Assembly: GCF_001613165.1 (NCBI RefSeq)
Contig: NZ_BDBV01000006.1
Location: forward strand, 181,903-245,902
Origin: Nocardia mexicana NBRC 108244
GTDB lineage: Bacteria > Actinomycetota > Actinomycetes > Mycobacteriales > Mycobacteriaceae
Length of the DNA: 64,000 bases
Direction: 5' to 3'
Of this stretch, positions 53,125 to 61,980 are shown piece after piece. The translations under genes and the position numbers were made by a program. The notes beneath the pieces were generated by a model. The model worked only from the letters and a program-made list of their open reading frames with translations, made no database searches and was not told where the DNA came from. Positions within the stretch are counted from its first letter, which is position 1. Every line of letters starts with the position of its first letter.

Positions 53125-55697
53125 ACCAATTCCTCTGCGTTGAGGAGACTCAGATCGTCGTCCTCAAGTTCCGCCCCGCCAGGAACCTCCGACAGGTTGG
53201 CAGAGATGTAGTCCAATTCCCAGGGCACCGTCGACTCTTCATTAATGGGCTTGGGGAACATGAAGCCGACGCCGATGACGTGTTCCGGCGCATCCAACGC
53301 ATGGCGCCGGCTCTGCGCATTGCTTGGCTCTGACTCTTTGTCGATTGGATATAGAACGAGCAATCCACTGTCAGGCATCTGCATCGCCCTTTCATTACGA
53401 ATTTGTTTTTCCGACCATTGCTGAATGGCACCGGTCAAGTCGATAGCCGCATCCTTGCGGCTCATTAGTGTCTTTATATCCGCAAAATTGGAATCACTAG
53501 TAATGGCCGAACGGATCACCCGCCCGACGGTTACCTCTTCAGCAAATTCAAACCCACGACTGTCGTCAACTAACGAATTCCCCATGATCACTACGTTCCA
53601 TCGACCTAGCGCCGCAGCGTTTCGAATTCGAGCCTTGATGTAATGCGACATCATAGCCGCATTACATTCTTGCGAATTCTTATGGAACTGATAGATCTCC
53701 AGGAATTCGAGGATATAATCGCTCGGCACGCCACGAAATATGAAACGTCCTGATTCGGCGGATCCCTCCACCGACCGCCGGGATCTGACAGCCGCGGATA
53801 TCAACTTACGAGCCGCCTCCTGATTGCCAAGGAGCCACTCACGATCCTTGTAGAAGTATCGCGTCTGGACGCGCTGGCCGCCGTATCCCGCCGACGTGAT
53901 CACCGCATCCTGCATCTTTGCTGCGGCGGTCACACGCAGCGCAGGATGGGTTCGAAGCCGTACAGCGAACGTCATCGGAGTCTTGTCCTCGGTCATGTAT
54001 ATGTCGATGTCGCGCCGCATCTCCGCTTCAACTGTCGCCAGATGCCGGAACCAATCTTCCAATTCCCGGGTCATCCAGATACGCGGCAAGTCCTGGTAGC
54101 CGTATCGGTATCCGAACCATCGTCCCATTTGCAGCAAAGTGTCATAGACAGTCACCGCGCGTACGAAGTAGCTGACCAGGAGGCCTTCTAGCGTCAAACC
54201 GCGTGAAAGTGTGTTTCCACCGACTGCAATAGCGACCACAGGGCCATTCTCATAGTCCAGACGATCGGTGCTTCCCGAGTTGTCCATGATTACCCGGCAG
54301 TCCTGCAGTACGCCCGGCAATTCCTCAAACACCTCGTCAAATCTGACCTCTGGTTCCTCGAAGCCAGTGACCGGTACGCGCGCAGTCTCGGCAGCCCACA
54401 ACACTCGTAGCTCGGCCCGCAGCGTTGGATCGTCCAGATTCCTGGCAACTTGCTCTCGAAGGTTCTCCAGCGGAGGCCGAAAACTGTTATGCACGGAGGT
54501 ACGGACACTGGTGTGGATCAGCATGGTGGAGTGCGGATTTCCCGTTCCTCTAACTCGCCGTGCTGCAGTTGCTAGCCAGAAATACTTGAGCGCTCGTTGT
54601 AGGGACGCGGTAAGTACCGGAGTAAAATCTTCCGCCTCGGCTTTGGTTCTAGGTCTGACCAGCGGCACATCCTCGTCCGGCACCGTACGGATCATGTCGT
54701 GTCCATCGAAGACGTCGTTTGGGTCCTCACCATCAAGGGCGTACCGACCGAAAAGCACCTCTGTCCCGAAATGCCCGGGCGGCTTCGGCAGGTTGACGAT
54801 GAAATCTCTCGGGTAGAGATCGTTCTCCTCAGCGGGGTTAATCAACAGGTTCGCAAATGGTGATGCCGTATACCCGACGTAGGCTGCCTTAGGCAACGAG
54901 TTGATCATCCCCATGATTAGGGGATTGATCGTTTCAGTGGCCACCGTCGCTTGGTCGGCCTCGTCATCGATAATCAGGGCTGGCGTGTCGCCAAGATAGT
55001 CCTGCGCATCCTGCAACCATTGCACCAACTTCCTTAGCACCGCCGCGTTCTTTTTGACAACGCACAGCAAATGCGTCCTATTCGCGCCACCGAAGAAGCT
55101 CGCCGGGTTCTCTGGAGGTACAAAGTCGTGTTCGAGCTTGGTAATCAAAGTCCATGATGCCGGGTTTGGTCGAACCAACTGCTCAACAAGACGCGCCTGG
55201 GTTTGTCGCCGCAGACCGTTGTGAATACCAGCGAGCACGATGAACAGCTTGTAGCCACGATCGGCGGCCTTCGCCGTCACCGCTGTGAAGTTCGTGGTCT
55301 TCCCCGATTGAACATGACCGACAACGAGTCCCCTCGCCGAGAACTGCGACTCCAGAGGATGATTGAGCAGTGACACAATCCGCGTCGACGACTTTTCTAG
55401 ACTTGTAACCGACGCGTCATTCCACCCCTGCCGTCCCAATATCCGAAGAAGTGCTGGCCAAAACTTGTCCCCTGGTTGCGGCCCCGTATACCACGTGAAT
55501 CGGTTACCTAGAACGACAGAATGCGGCTCCTCCATCTCTCGAATCGCTAAAAGACGCTGCTCATGACGTTCACGTACTTTTTGAACGATTTCGGCTGATG
55601 TACCGAGACGCACGAGCCGTTTTACTGCTTCCTCAGGCGTGTTGCGGTCGAGAAGCATCTCGAACGTTTCGTACGCATCGTCCACAGGTTCGACCAT
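53121..55697 (-). CDS. Z1 domain superfamily II helicase
   Basis: An 858-residue helicase-like ATPase, first gene of the operon. Walker A is GHVQSGKTT (127-135), Walker B/DEAD box is IIDDEAD (242-248), motif III is GYTASPFANL (275-284), and the second RecA domain carries AVGGNTLSRGLTLEG and QMGRWFGYR (motif VI arginines). The Z1 domain (PF10593) occupies roughly residues 390-630. Z1 proteins are known from operons with MutL/MORC-like ATPases, C5 methylases and nucleases. Translocation or remodelling of foreign DNA is the likely role. GGAGG lies seven bases before the ATG at 55697. The 195-base gap upstream probably contains the operon promoter; I see no gene in it. Confidence 0.9.
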   Translation of the reverse strand: MVEPVDDAYETFEMLLDRNTPEEAVKRLVRLGTSAEIVQKVRERHEQRLLAIREMEEPHSVVLGNRFTWYTGPQPGDKFWPALLRILGRQGWNDASVTSLEKSSTRIVSLLNHPLESQFSARGLVVGHVQSGKTTNFTAVTAKAADRGYKLFIVLAGIHNGLRRQTQARLVEQLVRPNPASWTLITKLEHDFVPPENPASFFGGANRTHLLCVVKKNAAVLRKLVQWLQDAQDYLGDTPALIIDDEADQATVATETINPLIMGMINSLPKAAYVGYTASPFANLLINPAEENDLYPRDFIVNLPKPPGHFGTEVLFGRYALDGEDPNDVFDGHDMIRTVPDEDVPLVRPRTKAEAEDFTPVLTASLQRALKYFWLATAARRVRGTGNPHSTMLIHTSVRTSVHNSFRPPLENLREQVARNLDDPTLRAELRVLWAAETARVPVTGFEEPEVRFDEVFEELPGVLQDCRVIMDNSGSTDRLDYENGPVVAIAVGGNTLSRGLTLEGLLVSYFVRAVTVYDTLLQMGRWFGYRYGYQDLPRIWMTRELEDWFRHLATVEAEMRRDIDIYMTEDKTPMTFAVRLRTHPALRVTAAAKMQDAVITSAGYGGQRVQTRYFYKDREWLLGNQEAARKLISAAVRSRRSVEGSAESGRFIFRGVPSDYILEFLEIYQFHKNSQECNAAMMSHYIKARIRNAAALGRWNVVIMGNSLVDDSRGFEFAEEVTVGRVIRSAITSDSNFADIKTLMSRKDAAIDLTGAIQQWSEKQIRNERAMQMPDSGLLVLYPIDKESEPSNAQSRRHALDAPEHVIGVGFMFPKPINEESTVPWELDYISANLSEVPGGAELEDDDLSLLNAEELV

Positions 55698-55892
55698 CTA
55701 CCCCTCCTGGGTTCTTCGAACAGGGTGCAGAATCTTTGATCGAGATCGCCATATAGCCACCGGCGTGACCTCGAAGCCTGAAACAACGGCATATGTCGAC
55801 ACCGACGAACTCAGGGACAGTTCGATACCCATGCGCCGCCTGCAAGAGCACCTCGCTGGCGCCGCGATCCACGGCGACTGCCGATGGCGGTC

Positions 55893-57545
55893 TCATTGAT
55901 CAGTCCGATCAACGGTGACCGAGCCGTGGGGTTTACATGTCGCCTCGTGTTCTGTCGGATTCTGTCGGTCGAGCACGGTCGCTTCCGACAGCCGCCCTTC
56001 CGATTTGTAGGCGCTACTCAGGAAGTTGCGAGTGGTGACCGTATCGGGGTGCTCGGAGCCGAGGATACGTTCGCAGTCAGCAAGATTCTGTTCAAGACCC
56101 GTGATCGCCGCGAGCGACCATCCTCCCGCACTGTAAGCCATAGCAAGATCGTTCCGCGATGCCAGGGTGTCGGGGTGGACGGCGCCGAGGAGGCGCTCGT
56201 GAGCAGTTACCGAGCGGTGAGCAACGCCGATAGCCCTAGGTAGGTCAGAAGAGCTAACCAGTTGCGCTATGGCCCAGCGCCGAGCCGGAAGCATTCGAAG
56301 TTGAAGGTCTGGTATTGCTTGGTCCGAGAGACTGCTGGCGGTCAGTGAATCGATCTGATCGACAAGATGGACGCCTTCGAGTCGGCGGCCCCCCAGGCCG
56401 GGCTCATCGAACAATCGTGGCTCAAGAAGTTCCAACGCATTGCTGATTATCGAATCAGCTACTTGGTTATCGAGCGCTCGCTCCTGGAGGACTCGGGCCA
56501 CGAGACGGTGCACAGTCAACGCGTCCTTCTCGGTGGACCACGATATGAGGGACTGCTGCACACAGAGGTGTATTGCGTCATCAACCAAGTCATCGAGCTT
56601 GGGATCAGGATAGACGAGAAGGATTCGGGAGACGCCCGACGGGGCAAGTACAGCGAACAGCCCTAGCAGCCACTCTGTCACCTTGTCCAGATCTGGATCG
56701 TCGGTCGGTGCCAGCGCTGCTTCAACCGACAGCAAGATCGCTTTGTCAGCCCGCAACGGATGGCTTAGGCCTTCCCGAAACCGCAAGGCACCCTGCAGCG
56801 GCTGCTTACGCAGCCGCTGCAGGTAACGGTCATAGCCTTGCCCAGGAGTTGCTGCGACTGCAGCAGCTGCCGCGGCCAGAGCCAGAGGCAGGTCGCCCAA
56901 CTCATCCGCCAACCTGTCGGCACCCCCTGGGTCCTCGCGGATTCCGGTCATAGCGGTCAAGAAGGCTACCGATTCCGATCGGGTAAAGCCTGTGCCAACA
57001 TCAATAATGGTTTTTGTGAGCATGGTGAATGCTCGATTGATGCTGGTAATCAGCACGCGCGTCGTTCCGACAGTCGGCAGCAAAGGCTGCACTGACTCGA
57101 CCGCAGCAGCGTTGTCGAGTACCAGGAGTCCCGACTCATTGCAGCTGTTGAGGTGATCCCGGAGCCGGTGCGCGCACTTCAGAGGGTCTCCCTCGTGATC
57201 GGCGACACCCAGTCGGTAGGCAATCTCGGCCAGTCCGTTCTGGAGAGTGTCAGCACATTCTGCATTCACCCAACCTACGAACCCTGCGCCCGCACCTAGC
57301 ATTTGCCGCGTGTAGGCCGCCGCGATATGGGTCTTACCAGCTCCCGGCATCCCGAGGACGACCGCGACCCGGGTGGTAGCAAGCCCCCGTTCAAGGTTAC
57401 TGAGCTGGCCGCGGACAACGTAGTGCTGTGGTTCATCGGGGACACGCCCTACTACAACTCGGTTCGGTGTTCTGGAGAACCCGTCGGGCAGCGAGCTAAG
57501 GTTGACGGTAATACCACCGCCAGAATGTACTCCCGCGAACGACAC
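55893..57545 (-). CDS. NB-ARC/TPR STAND ATPase, repeat domain apparently truncated
   Basis: A 550-residue signal-transduction ATPase. An N-terminal Gly/Ser-rich segment (1-45) leads to an NB-ARC domain: Walker A VLGMPGAGKTH (63-73), Walker B GLLVLDNAAA (about 138-147), sensor VLITSINRAF and the GDLPLALAAAA motif (about 230). A winged-helix part (about 300-360) follows, and then tetratricopeptide-like repeats of the kinesin-light-chain type (HPDTLASRNDLAMAYSAGG, HPDTVTTRNFLSSAYKSEG). Only two or three repeats remain before an unrelated tail ending VTVDRTDQ; relatives usually have many more. Such proteins act as oligomerising sensors in bacterial immunity or in antibiotic regulation. The GTG at 57545 is 44 bases after the small gene upstream. 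Confidence 0.8.
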   Translation of the reverse strand: MSFAGVHSGGGITVNLSSLPDGFSRTPNRVVVGRVPDEPQHYVVRGQLSNLERGLATTRVAVVLGMPGAGKTHIAAAYTRQMLGAGAGFVGWVNAECADTLQNGLAEIAYRLGVADHEGDPLKCAHRLRDHLNSCNESGLLVLDNAAAVESVQPLLPTVGTTRVLITSINRAFTMLTKTIIDVGTGFTRSESVAFLTAMTGIREDPGGADRLADELGDLPLALAAAAAAVAATPGQGYDRYLQRLRKQPLQGALRFREGLSHPLRADKAILLSVEAALAPTDDPDLDKVTEWLLGLFAVLAPSGVSRILLVYPDPKLDDLVDDAIHLCVQQSLISWSTEKDALTVHRLVARVLQERALDNQVADSIISNALELLEPRLFDEPGLGGRRLEGVHLVDQIDSLTASSLSDQAIPDLQLRMLPARRWAIAQLVSSSDLPRAIGVAHRSVTAHERLLGAVHPDTLASRNDLAMAYSAGGWSLAAITGLEQNLADCERILGSEHPDTVTTRNFLSSAYKSEGRLSEATVLDRQNPTEHEATCKPHGSVTVDRTDQ

Positions 57546-57589
57546 AGAAGGGCCCCCTACTTTCTGAATCGGCGCGGCGGAGACGGGGG

Positions 57590-58066
57590 CTACCGGCGCG
57601 CCACTGGAGGGTCCTGATGGTGGTCTACCCCTCCCGCTCGCACCTGACCAATCTCGATCGTCTCGTCGAAGACACCTTCGAATATCTTCACCCCGGTCCC
57701 AGTCGAGTCCACGCTGCCAATCCGTAACGCAGCAGCGTGTACTCGCTCCAGATCCACACCGACGACGGCAGCAGCCGCAGCTTCGTGGTCGCGAACCACT
57801 GCGATCACCGCCTGCGCCGCGGTTAACAGCTCTCGGTCATCACGGGCACCAGCCCGCTCTAGGTCCTCAGCCAACACCGCGCGACGAGCCTCCGATGTTG
57901 GGAGCTGTTCCACCGGTTCCACACTGATCTGCCTATATCGTTCAGAAGCAAGGCTCTTCAACCGCTGATATGCGTCGACCACTGTTTGTTGGGCGGTATC
58001 CGTCAAACCTGCGGCAGCACCTGCAGCTAACGCTTCGGCCACGATCTGCGGCACAGTCTCCAGCAT
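57590..58066 (-). CDS. small helical protein upstream of the STAND ATPase, putative effector/adaptor
   Basis: A 158-residue protein. The first half is helical and alanine-rich (AEALAAGAAAGLTDTAQQTV, then QRLKSLASERYRQIS and SEARRAVLAEDLERAGARDDRELLTAAQAV). The end is strand-like: VGVDLERVHAAALRIG, GTGVKIFEG and IEIGQVRAGG. Proteins of this layout are common directly before NB-ARC or NACHT genes in actinomycetes. The IEIGQ stretch is reminiscent of amyloid-type signalling motifs with an I-x-I-G core, but this is only a resemblance. I chose the ATG at 58066 (MLETVPQIV); an ATG 14 codons upstream is possible. It is cotranscribed with the STAND gene. Confidence 0.66.
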   Translation of the reverse strand: MLETVPQIVAEALAAGAAAGLTDTAQQTVVDAYQRLKSLASERYRQISVEPVEQLPTSEARRAVLAEDLERAGARDDRELLTAAQAVIAVVRDHEAAAAAVVGVDLERVHAAALRIGSVDSTGTGVKIFEGVFDETIEIGQVRAGGVDHHQDPPVARR

Positions 58067-58305
58067 GGAGGAACCCTCTCCCCACCCCACGCTGCTCGGG
58101 TGGACCAAGCGTCGTTATTGACTGCAGTAATGTACCCTCGCTACCAGGTCACCGCTAGCGCCGAGGCTATGGAATCATTGGCTGACACGTCTGCTCTAAC
58201 GCGGGCAACGTCGACCAGCGCTCCCAATTATCCGAGATCCCGATTCCAGATTCGACATAGCCTGTGGTTGACCTCAGCCACGCTCAAGGTTCTACCGTCA
58301 CTCCC

Positions 58306-58728
58306 ATGACCTTCACCGCCCCCGAACTGGCCTACCTCCAGACCCAGCGCCTCGGCCGCCTGGCTACCATCACCCCCTCCAACCACCCCAACCAGGTCCC
58401 TGTCGGCTTCCGCCTCAACCCCGACAACACGATCGACATCGGTGGGCCGAATGCGAATGCGCAGCGGTACCGCAACATCCGGAAGAATCCGAATGTGAGT
58501 TTTGTGGTCGATGACATGACACCGGATGATCCGAGTGAGGTGAAGCCCGGGTGGGGGCGAGGGGTGGAGGTCAGGGGGATCGCGGAGATTGTGACTGTCG
58601 AGGACATCCCTGTTGCGCCGGAGTGGTTTTCGAACGAGGTGATTCGGATCCATCCTCGGCGGATCCATAGTTGGCACATCGATCCGGACAATCCGGATGG
58701 GGAGTCGCGTAACGTCCAGGGTGGGTAG
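58306..58728 (+). CDS. PPOX class F420-dependent oxidoreductase
   Basis: A 140-residue split-barrel protein. LAYLQTQRLGRLATITPSN, QVPVGFRLN and NAQRYRNIRKNPNVSFVVDD match the F420-binding PPOX family, in which the N-R-x-N-I/R-N-P pattern holds the cofactor phosphate. It may reduce small molecules with F420H2. It marks the return to ordinary high-GC chromosomal sequence after the island; about 240 bases without a gene separate it from the small putative effector gene. Confidence 0.86.
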   Translation: MTFTAPELAYLQTQRLGRLATITPSNHPNQVPVGFRLNPDNTIDIGGPNANAQRYRNIRKNPNVSFVVDDMTPDDPSEVKPGWGRGVEVRGIAEIVTVEDIPVAPEWFSNEVIRIHPRRIHSWHIDPDNPDGESRNVQGG

Positions 58729-58866
58729 GCGGCGCACTCAGGGTGTTCACCCAGTCGCCCTCATCCTCGAGGGGGATTTGTTCCCGGTACTGGTGCCAAC
58801 ACCCGTGACCTTCCGACTGCGATGCGCGAGAGTGGGTGCGGTGCAGTTGAGTTGGAAGGATTCACC

Positions 58867-59172
58867 TTGTTCTCGATGAATAAACATGCCGCCGCGCGCA
58901 CCATGGCGCGGGTGGCCGTGGCGGGGGCCATTGTGGCTGCTCCGCTTGCTGTTCTTGCGATTCCGGCGCAGGCCGATACGGTCAGCGATCAGATCACCAC
59001 AGAGGTTCGGGACCGGCACGGGAAGCCGTGGGACCGCGACGACATCTGGGACAACAAATGGAATCGCCACGACCGCTGGGACGATGACTGCGATCCGTGG
59101 GACCGCCGCCACCATCATCCGGGTAATGGCTGGCGACAGGCCTTCCCCCCGGGGTTGTTCGGAAGCAGCTGA
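58867..59172 (+). CDS. small secreted protein, PPGxFGSS family (copy 1)
   Basis: A 101-residue secreted protein. The signal peptide (MARVAVAGAIVAAPLAVLA, then IPAQA cleavage) gives a mature protein of about 65 residues rich in Asp, Arg, His and Trp (DRDDIWDNKWNRHDRWDDD), ending PPGLFGSS. I chose the TTG at 58867 because GGAAGGA lies seven bases before it and the paralogue at 60155 begins in exactly the same way with GTG; the ATG at 58876 is the alternative. The charged WD-rich mature part suggests a metal- or envelope-binding role, but no family is recognised. A strong terminator follows. Confidence 0.72.
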   Translation: MFSMNKHAAARTMARVAVAGAIVAAPLAVLAIPAQADTVSDQITTEVRDRHGKPWDRDDIWDNKWNRHDRWDDDCDPWDRRHHHPGNGWRQAFPPGLFGSS

Positions 59173-59185
59173 TCCCAGCTCTGCG

Positions 59186-59217
59186 ACGGCCCGGCACCGC
59201 ACGGGGTGCCGGGCCGT
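59186..59217 (+). terminator. terminator hairpin
   Basis: A perfect 13-base-pair stem (ACGGCCCGGCACC with GGTGCCGGGCCGT) and a six-base loop lie 14 bases after the stop of the small secreted gene. It is followed by TGTCATG rather than a long T-run. Confidence 0.72.
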
Positions 59218-59304
59218 TGTCATGTCATCGAGGGCCTCTCCGATGAATTCGGCAGTTGCGCGCGGTCTATACCTGTGAACCGCTGACTCATCAGGGAGGA
59301 CCAT

Positions 59305-59991
59305 ATGAGCACCAATGCACTGCCGCCCGTCGTCGACGCCGAGACCTGGCGAAAGGAGCTCGACGCGCTGCGTGTTCGGGAGAAGGCGGCGACCAGAGAG
59401 CTCGATGCGATCGCTGCCCAGCGGCGCCGGCTGCCTATGGTCGAGATGCCCGACTACACGCTCGAGGGCGAGGAGGGGCCGGTCCGGCTGGCGGAGATCT
59501 TCGGCGACAAGCCGCAGCTGATCGTCTACAACCACATGTGGTTCCCGGGCAAGACTTGGCAGTGCCCCGGCTGCACGGGGCTCACCTCGCAGTACACGCG
59601 GTTGGAATTCCTGGACAACTACGACGCCCGGTTCGTCATCGTCACCCAGGGGCCGATCGACGAGGCGCTCGAATACAAGAAGCGGGTCGGGAACACGATG
59701 ACGTGGTACTCCACGGCGAACAGCCCGTTCGGCACCGACGTCGGCGCCCCGCCCGGAGAAGGCTTCGCCCTCAACGTATTCCTGCGCGACGGCGATACCG
59801 TGTACCGCACCTGGCACACCGATGGCCGTGGGACGGAACAGATCAGCTACACGTTCCCGCTCATCGACCTGCTGCCGTACGGACGGCAGGAGGAATGGCA
59901 GGACTCCCCCGAAGGCTGGCCGCAGTCCCCCACCTACAGCCGCTGGAGCAACTCCGAAACCATCGCCGCGCTCTACGGCCCGGACGCGTGA
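59305..59991 (+). CDS. DUF899 family thioredoxin-like protein
   Basis: A 228-residue protein of the DUF899 family. The opening WRKELDALRVREKAATRELD, the segment RRRLPMVEMPDYTLEGEEG and the thioredoxin-fold core LIVYNHMWFPGKTWQCPGCTGL are diagnostic. The two cysteines of C-P-G-C sit where a redox motif would be, yet the family has no established activity. GGGAGGA precedes the ATG at 59305. It stands between the two small secreted paralogues, all on the plus strand. Confidence 0.86.
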   Translation: MSTNALPPVVDAETWRKELDALRVREKAATRELDAIAAQRRRLPMVEMPDYTLEGEEGPVRLAEIFGDKPQLIVYNHMWFPGKTWQCPGCTGLTSQYTRLEFLDNYDARFVIVTQGPIDEALEYKKRVGNTMTWYSTANSPFGTDVGAPPGEGFALNVFLRDGDTVYRTWHTDGRGTEQISYTFPLIDLLPYGRQEEWQDSPEGWPQSPTYSRWSNSETIAALYGPDA

Positions 59992-60154
59992 GGTAGCCGG
60001 CACGCCCGCGGAACCGGCGAACACGACCCGGGGAATCCCTGATCTACCTCATCCTCCGGGTTGAATCCTCCCCCGAACTCGTGCCGAGACTCGTGATCTT
60101 TCGCGAAAGACCGACAAGAGTGATTGCGGGGCAACTGAATTGGAAGGATTCGCC

Positions 60155-60700
60155 GTGTTCTCCAGAAGCAGACAGACGATGGTGCGGGTGGTTGTGGCGG
60201 GAGCCGTTGCGGCGGCCCCGCTTGCGGCACTTGCGCACCCGATCCGAGCAGACGCCGCCGGGCCCGTCACAGCCACGAGTCCGACCAGCATCGGCACGTC
60301 GACCGGGACGATCGACAAGCACTCGACAACGACCGCCCCGCTCGAGGTGAAATCGACAGCCACCGGGCCCATCACAGTCGATTCCAGCCCGATCAAGACC
60401 GACAGCCCGTCGATACCCAAACCGCCCACGCCGAGCCCCACGCACAAACCCACGACGCCGAGCCCCACGCATAAACCGACGACACCGAGCCCCACCTCGG
60501 AACCGACCACACCTCGTCCCACCACGCCCCGGCCGACCACCACTCCCCCGCCTCCCATCGATCACAACTGGCCCAAACCCACTGACCCGTGGGATGACTG
60601 GGACGAGGAGCGCCGCCGACGCGACCGCATGCGGGACGACGACTGGTTCGACAACACGCCCACACGACCGCTGCCTCCGGGGACGTTCGGCAGCAGCTGA
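60155..60700 (+). CDS. secreted Pro/Thr-rich protein, PPGxFGSS family (copy 2)
   Basis: A 181-residue secreted protein related at both ends to the one at 58867: same ribosome-site context (TTGGAAGGATTCGCC then GTG TTC TC), same kind of signal peptide (MVRVVVAGAVAAAPLAALA), the same WD/R-rich segment near the end (DPWDDWDEERRRRD) and the same C-terminus (PPGTFGSS). Between them is a long Thr/Ser/Pro insertion (residues about 35-140) with three near-repeats of PSPTHKPTT, probably an extended, glycosylatable linker. The GTG at 60155 is chosen from the shared leader. It converges with the thioesterase gene, with 15 bases between stops. Confidence 0.72.
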   Translation: MFSRSRQTMVRVVVAGAVAAAPLAALAHPIRADAAGPVTATSPTSIGTSTGTIDKHSTTTAPLEVKSTATGPITVDSSPIKTDSPSIPKPPTPSPTHKPTTPSPTHKPTTPSPTSEPTTPRPTTPRPTTTPPPPIDHNWPKPTDPWDDWDEERRRRDRMRDDDWFDNTPTRPLPPGTFGSS

Positions 60701-60715
60701 CGGGCGGCGCCGTAC

Positions 60716-61759
60716 CTACCGCGACACCGGTACCCGGAAGTGGTTGGGTTCGGCATCGTCTGGAACCGCGCTCGCCGAGGTGAAAGGCTCCACCAGCGTG
60801 CGCAATTCGATGAGGTGGCGGGCGTGTGCGTCGAGCGTGCGATCCTCCTCGGACACCGGAACCCACGGCTGAACGGGCTGGGCCTTCCCCTCCGGCCCGA
60901 CGGCGACAACGACGGCCAAACCGTGTGCGGCGAGCACCGTTTCGTCGGAATGGGCGTCCGTGGCCGTGACGTGCACGCTGATATGCATGCTGCGCGGGCC
61001 CGTATGGATCAGCCGCGCGGTCACCTCCACGGCGTGGCCGATGACGATCGGGCGGTAGAAGCGAATCCCGCCGAAATAGGACGTCAGCACATGCTGTCCG
61101 GCCCAATCCGCGCCGCAGACGTAGGCGGCCTCGTCGATCCACTGCATGGTGCGGCCGCCGTGCACCTTGCCGCCCCAGTTGATATCCGAGGGTGCGGCCA
61201 GGAATCGCAGCGTGACGCTCGGAGCCGTTCCGGCGGCGGTATAGCGCTGGGCGGCCATCGCCTCCTCGATGCGGCTGCGCACCGCGACGCGGGCCCGGGC
61301 CTGCCGGTGCCGCTGCTGCTCCAGGATCGTGGACGGATTCCACTGCGGCACTTCGACAGTGCGCCTGTCGTCGTCCACCGCGACGAAAATGGTCAGGCAC
61401 TGGGCGCTCTGGACCGGCTTCACGCGGGTGGGATCGGTCGAGTACACCGTGACGAGGATGTGCATGCTGGTGCGGCCGGTGTGGACGAGCTTCGCGTGCA
61501 GCTCGACCAGTTCACCGGCGGCGATCGGCCGGTCGAGATGGATGTTGCCGACGTAGGCGGTGACGCAGTAGTGGCCGCTCCACTGGGCCGCCGCGGCGTA
61601 GGCGACCTTATCGATCCATTCGAGCAGTTTGCCGCCGTCCACCGAACCGACGATGCCCGCGTCCGCGGGTTTGACGAGGAACCGGTGAATCGCCTCGGGT
61701 CGGCGACCGGCCGTGGCCGGGCTCGGGACAGACCGGGATGAGTTGGACAAGGTTCGCAT
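60716..61759 (-). CDS. acyl-CoA thioesterase with two hotdog domains
   Basis: A 347-residue protein with two HotDog ACOT-type domains. The pattern DGGKLLEWIDKVAYAAA / HVHLDRP-like NIHLDRPIAAGELVEL in the first half (about 25-140) recurs as HGGRTMQWIDEAAYVCG and IRFYRPIVIGHAVEV in the second (about 185-300). Such enzymes hydrolyse acyl-CoA to free acid and CoA. In the first half HGG is DGG, so the second repeat looks nearer to the active form. No operon partner is evident. Confidence 0.85.
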   Translation of the reverse strand: MRTLSNSSRSVPSPATAGRRPEAIHRFLVKPADAGIVGSVDGGKLLEWIDKVAYAAAAQWSGHYCVTAYVGNIHLDRPIAAGELVELHAKLVHTGRTSMHILVTVYSTDPTRVKPVQSAQCLTIFVAVDDDRRTVEVPQWNPSTILEQQRHRQARARVAVRSRIEEAMAAQRYTAAGTAPSVTLRFLAAPSDINWGGKVHGGRTMQWIDEAAYVCGADWAGQHVLTSYFGGIRFYRPIVIGHAVEVTARLIHTGPRSMHISVHVTATDAHSDETVLAAHGLAVVVAVGPEGKAQPVQPWVPVSEEDRTLDAHARHLIELRTLVEPFTSASAVPDDAEPNHFRVPVSR

Positions 61760-61980
61760 TCCGTTCGGGCAGAGAAGCTTCGGACATTCGTTTCCCTGAC
61801 TCCGTTGTCCCGCAGCACAGTAGGCGTCCGCGAGGGTTACGGGCGAGTAGCGGGCTTCCCGGTGCCGGTGGTATTCGACACATCGGCGTTACGGGCGAAA
61901 TGCGAGCCTTCCGAGCCGGATTCGGTGCGGTCTCCGAGGCTTTCTACCCGGCGGCGGCCAGTTTGCTGCACAATCGTCGG

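Noticed and set aside
58822..58866. ATG start at 58822 for the small secreted protein
   Set aside because: It would put 15 extra non-hydrophobic residues before the signal peptide. The TTG at 58867 has the ribosome site and matches the paralogue's start.
61738..61980. N-terminal extension of the SMI1/KNR4 protein
   Set aside because: This stretch overlaps the 5' end of the thioesterase gene antisense and contributes nothing resembling the family.
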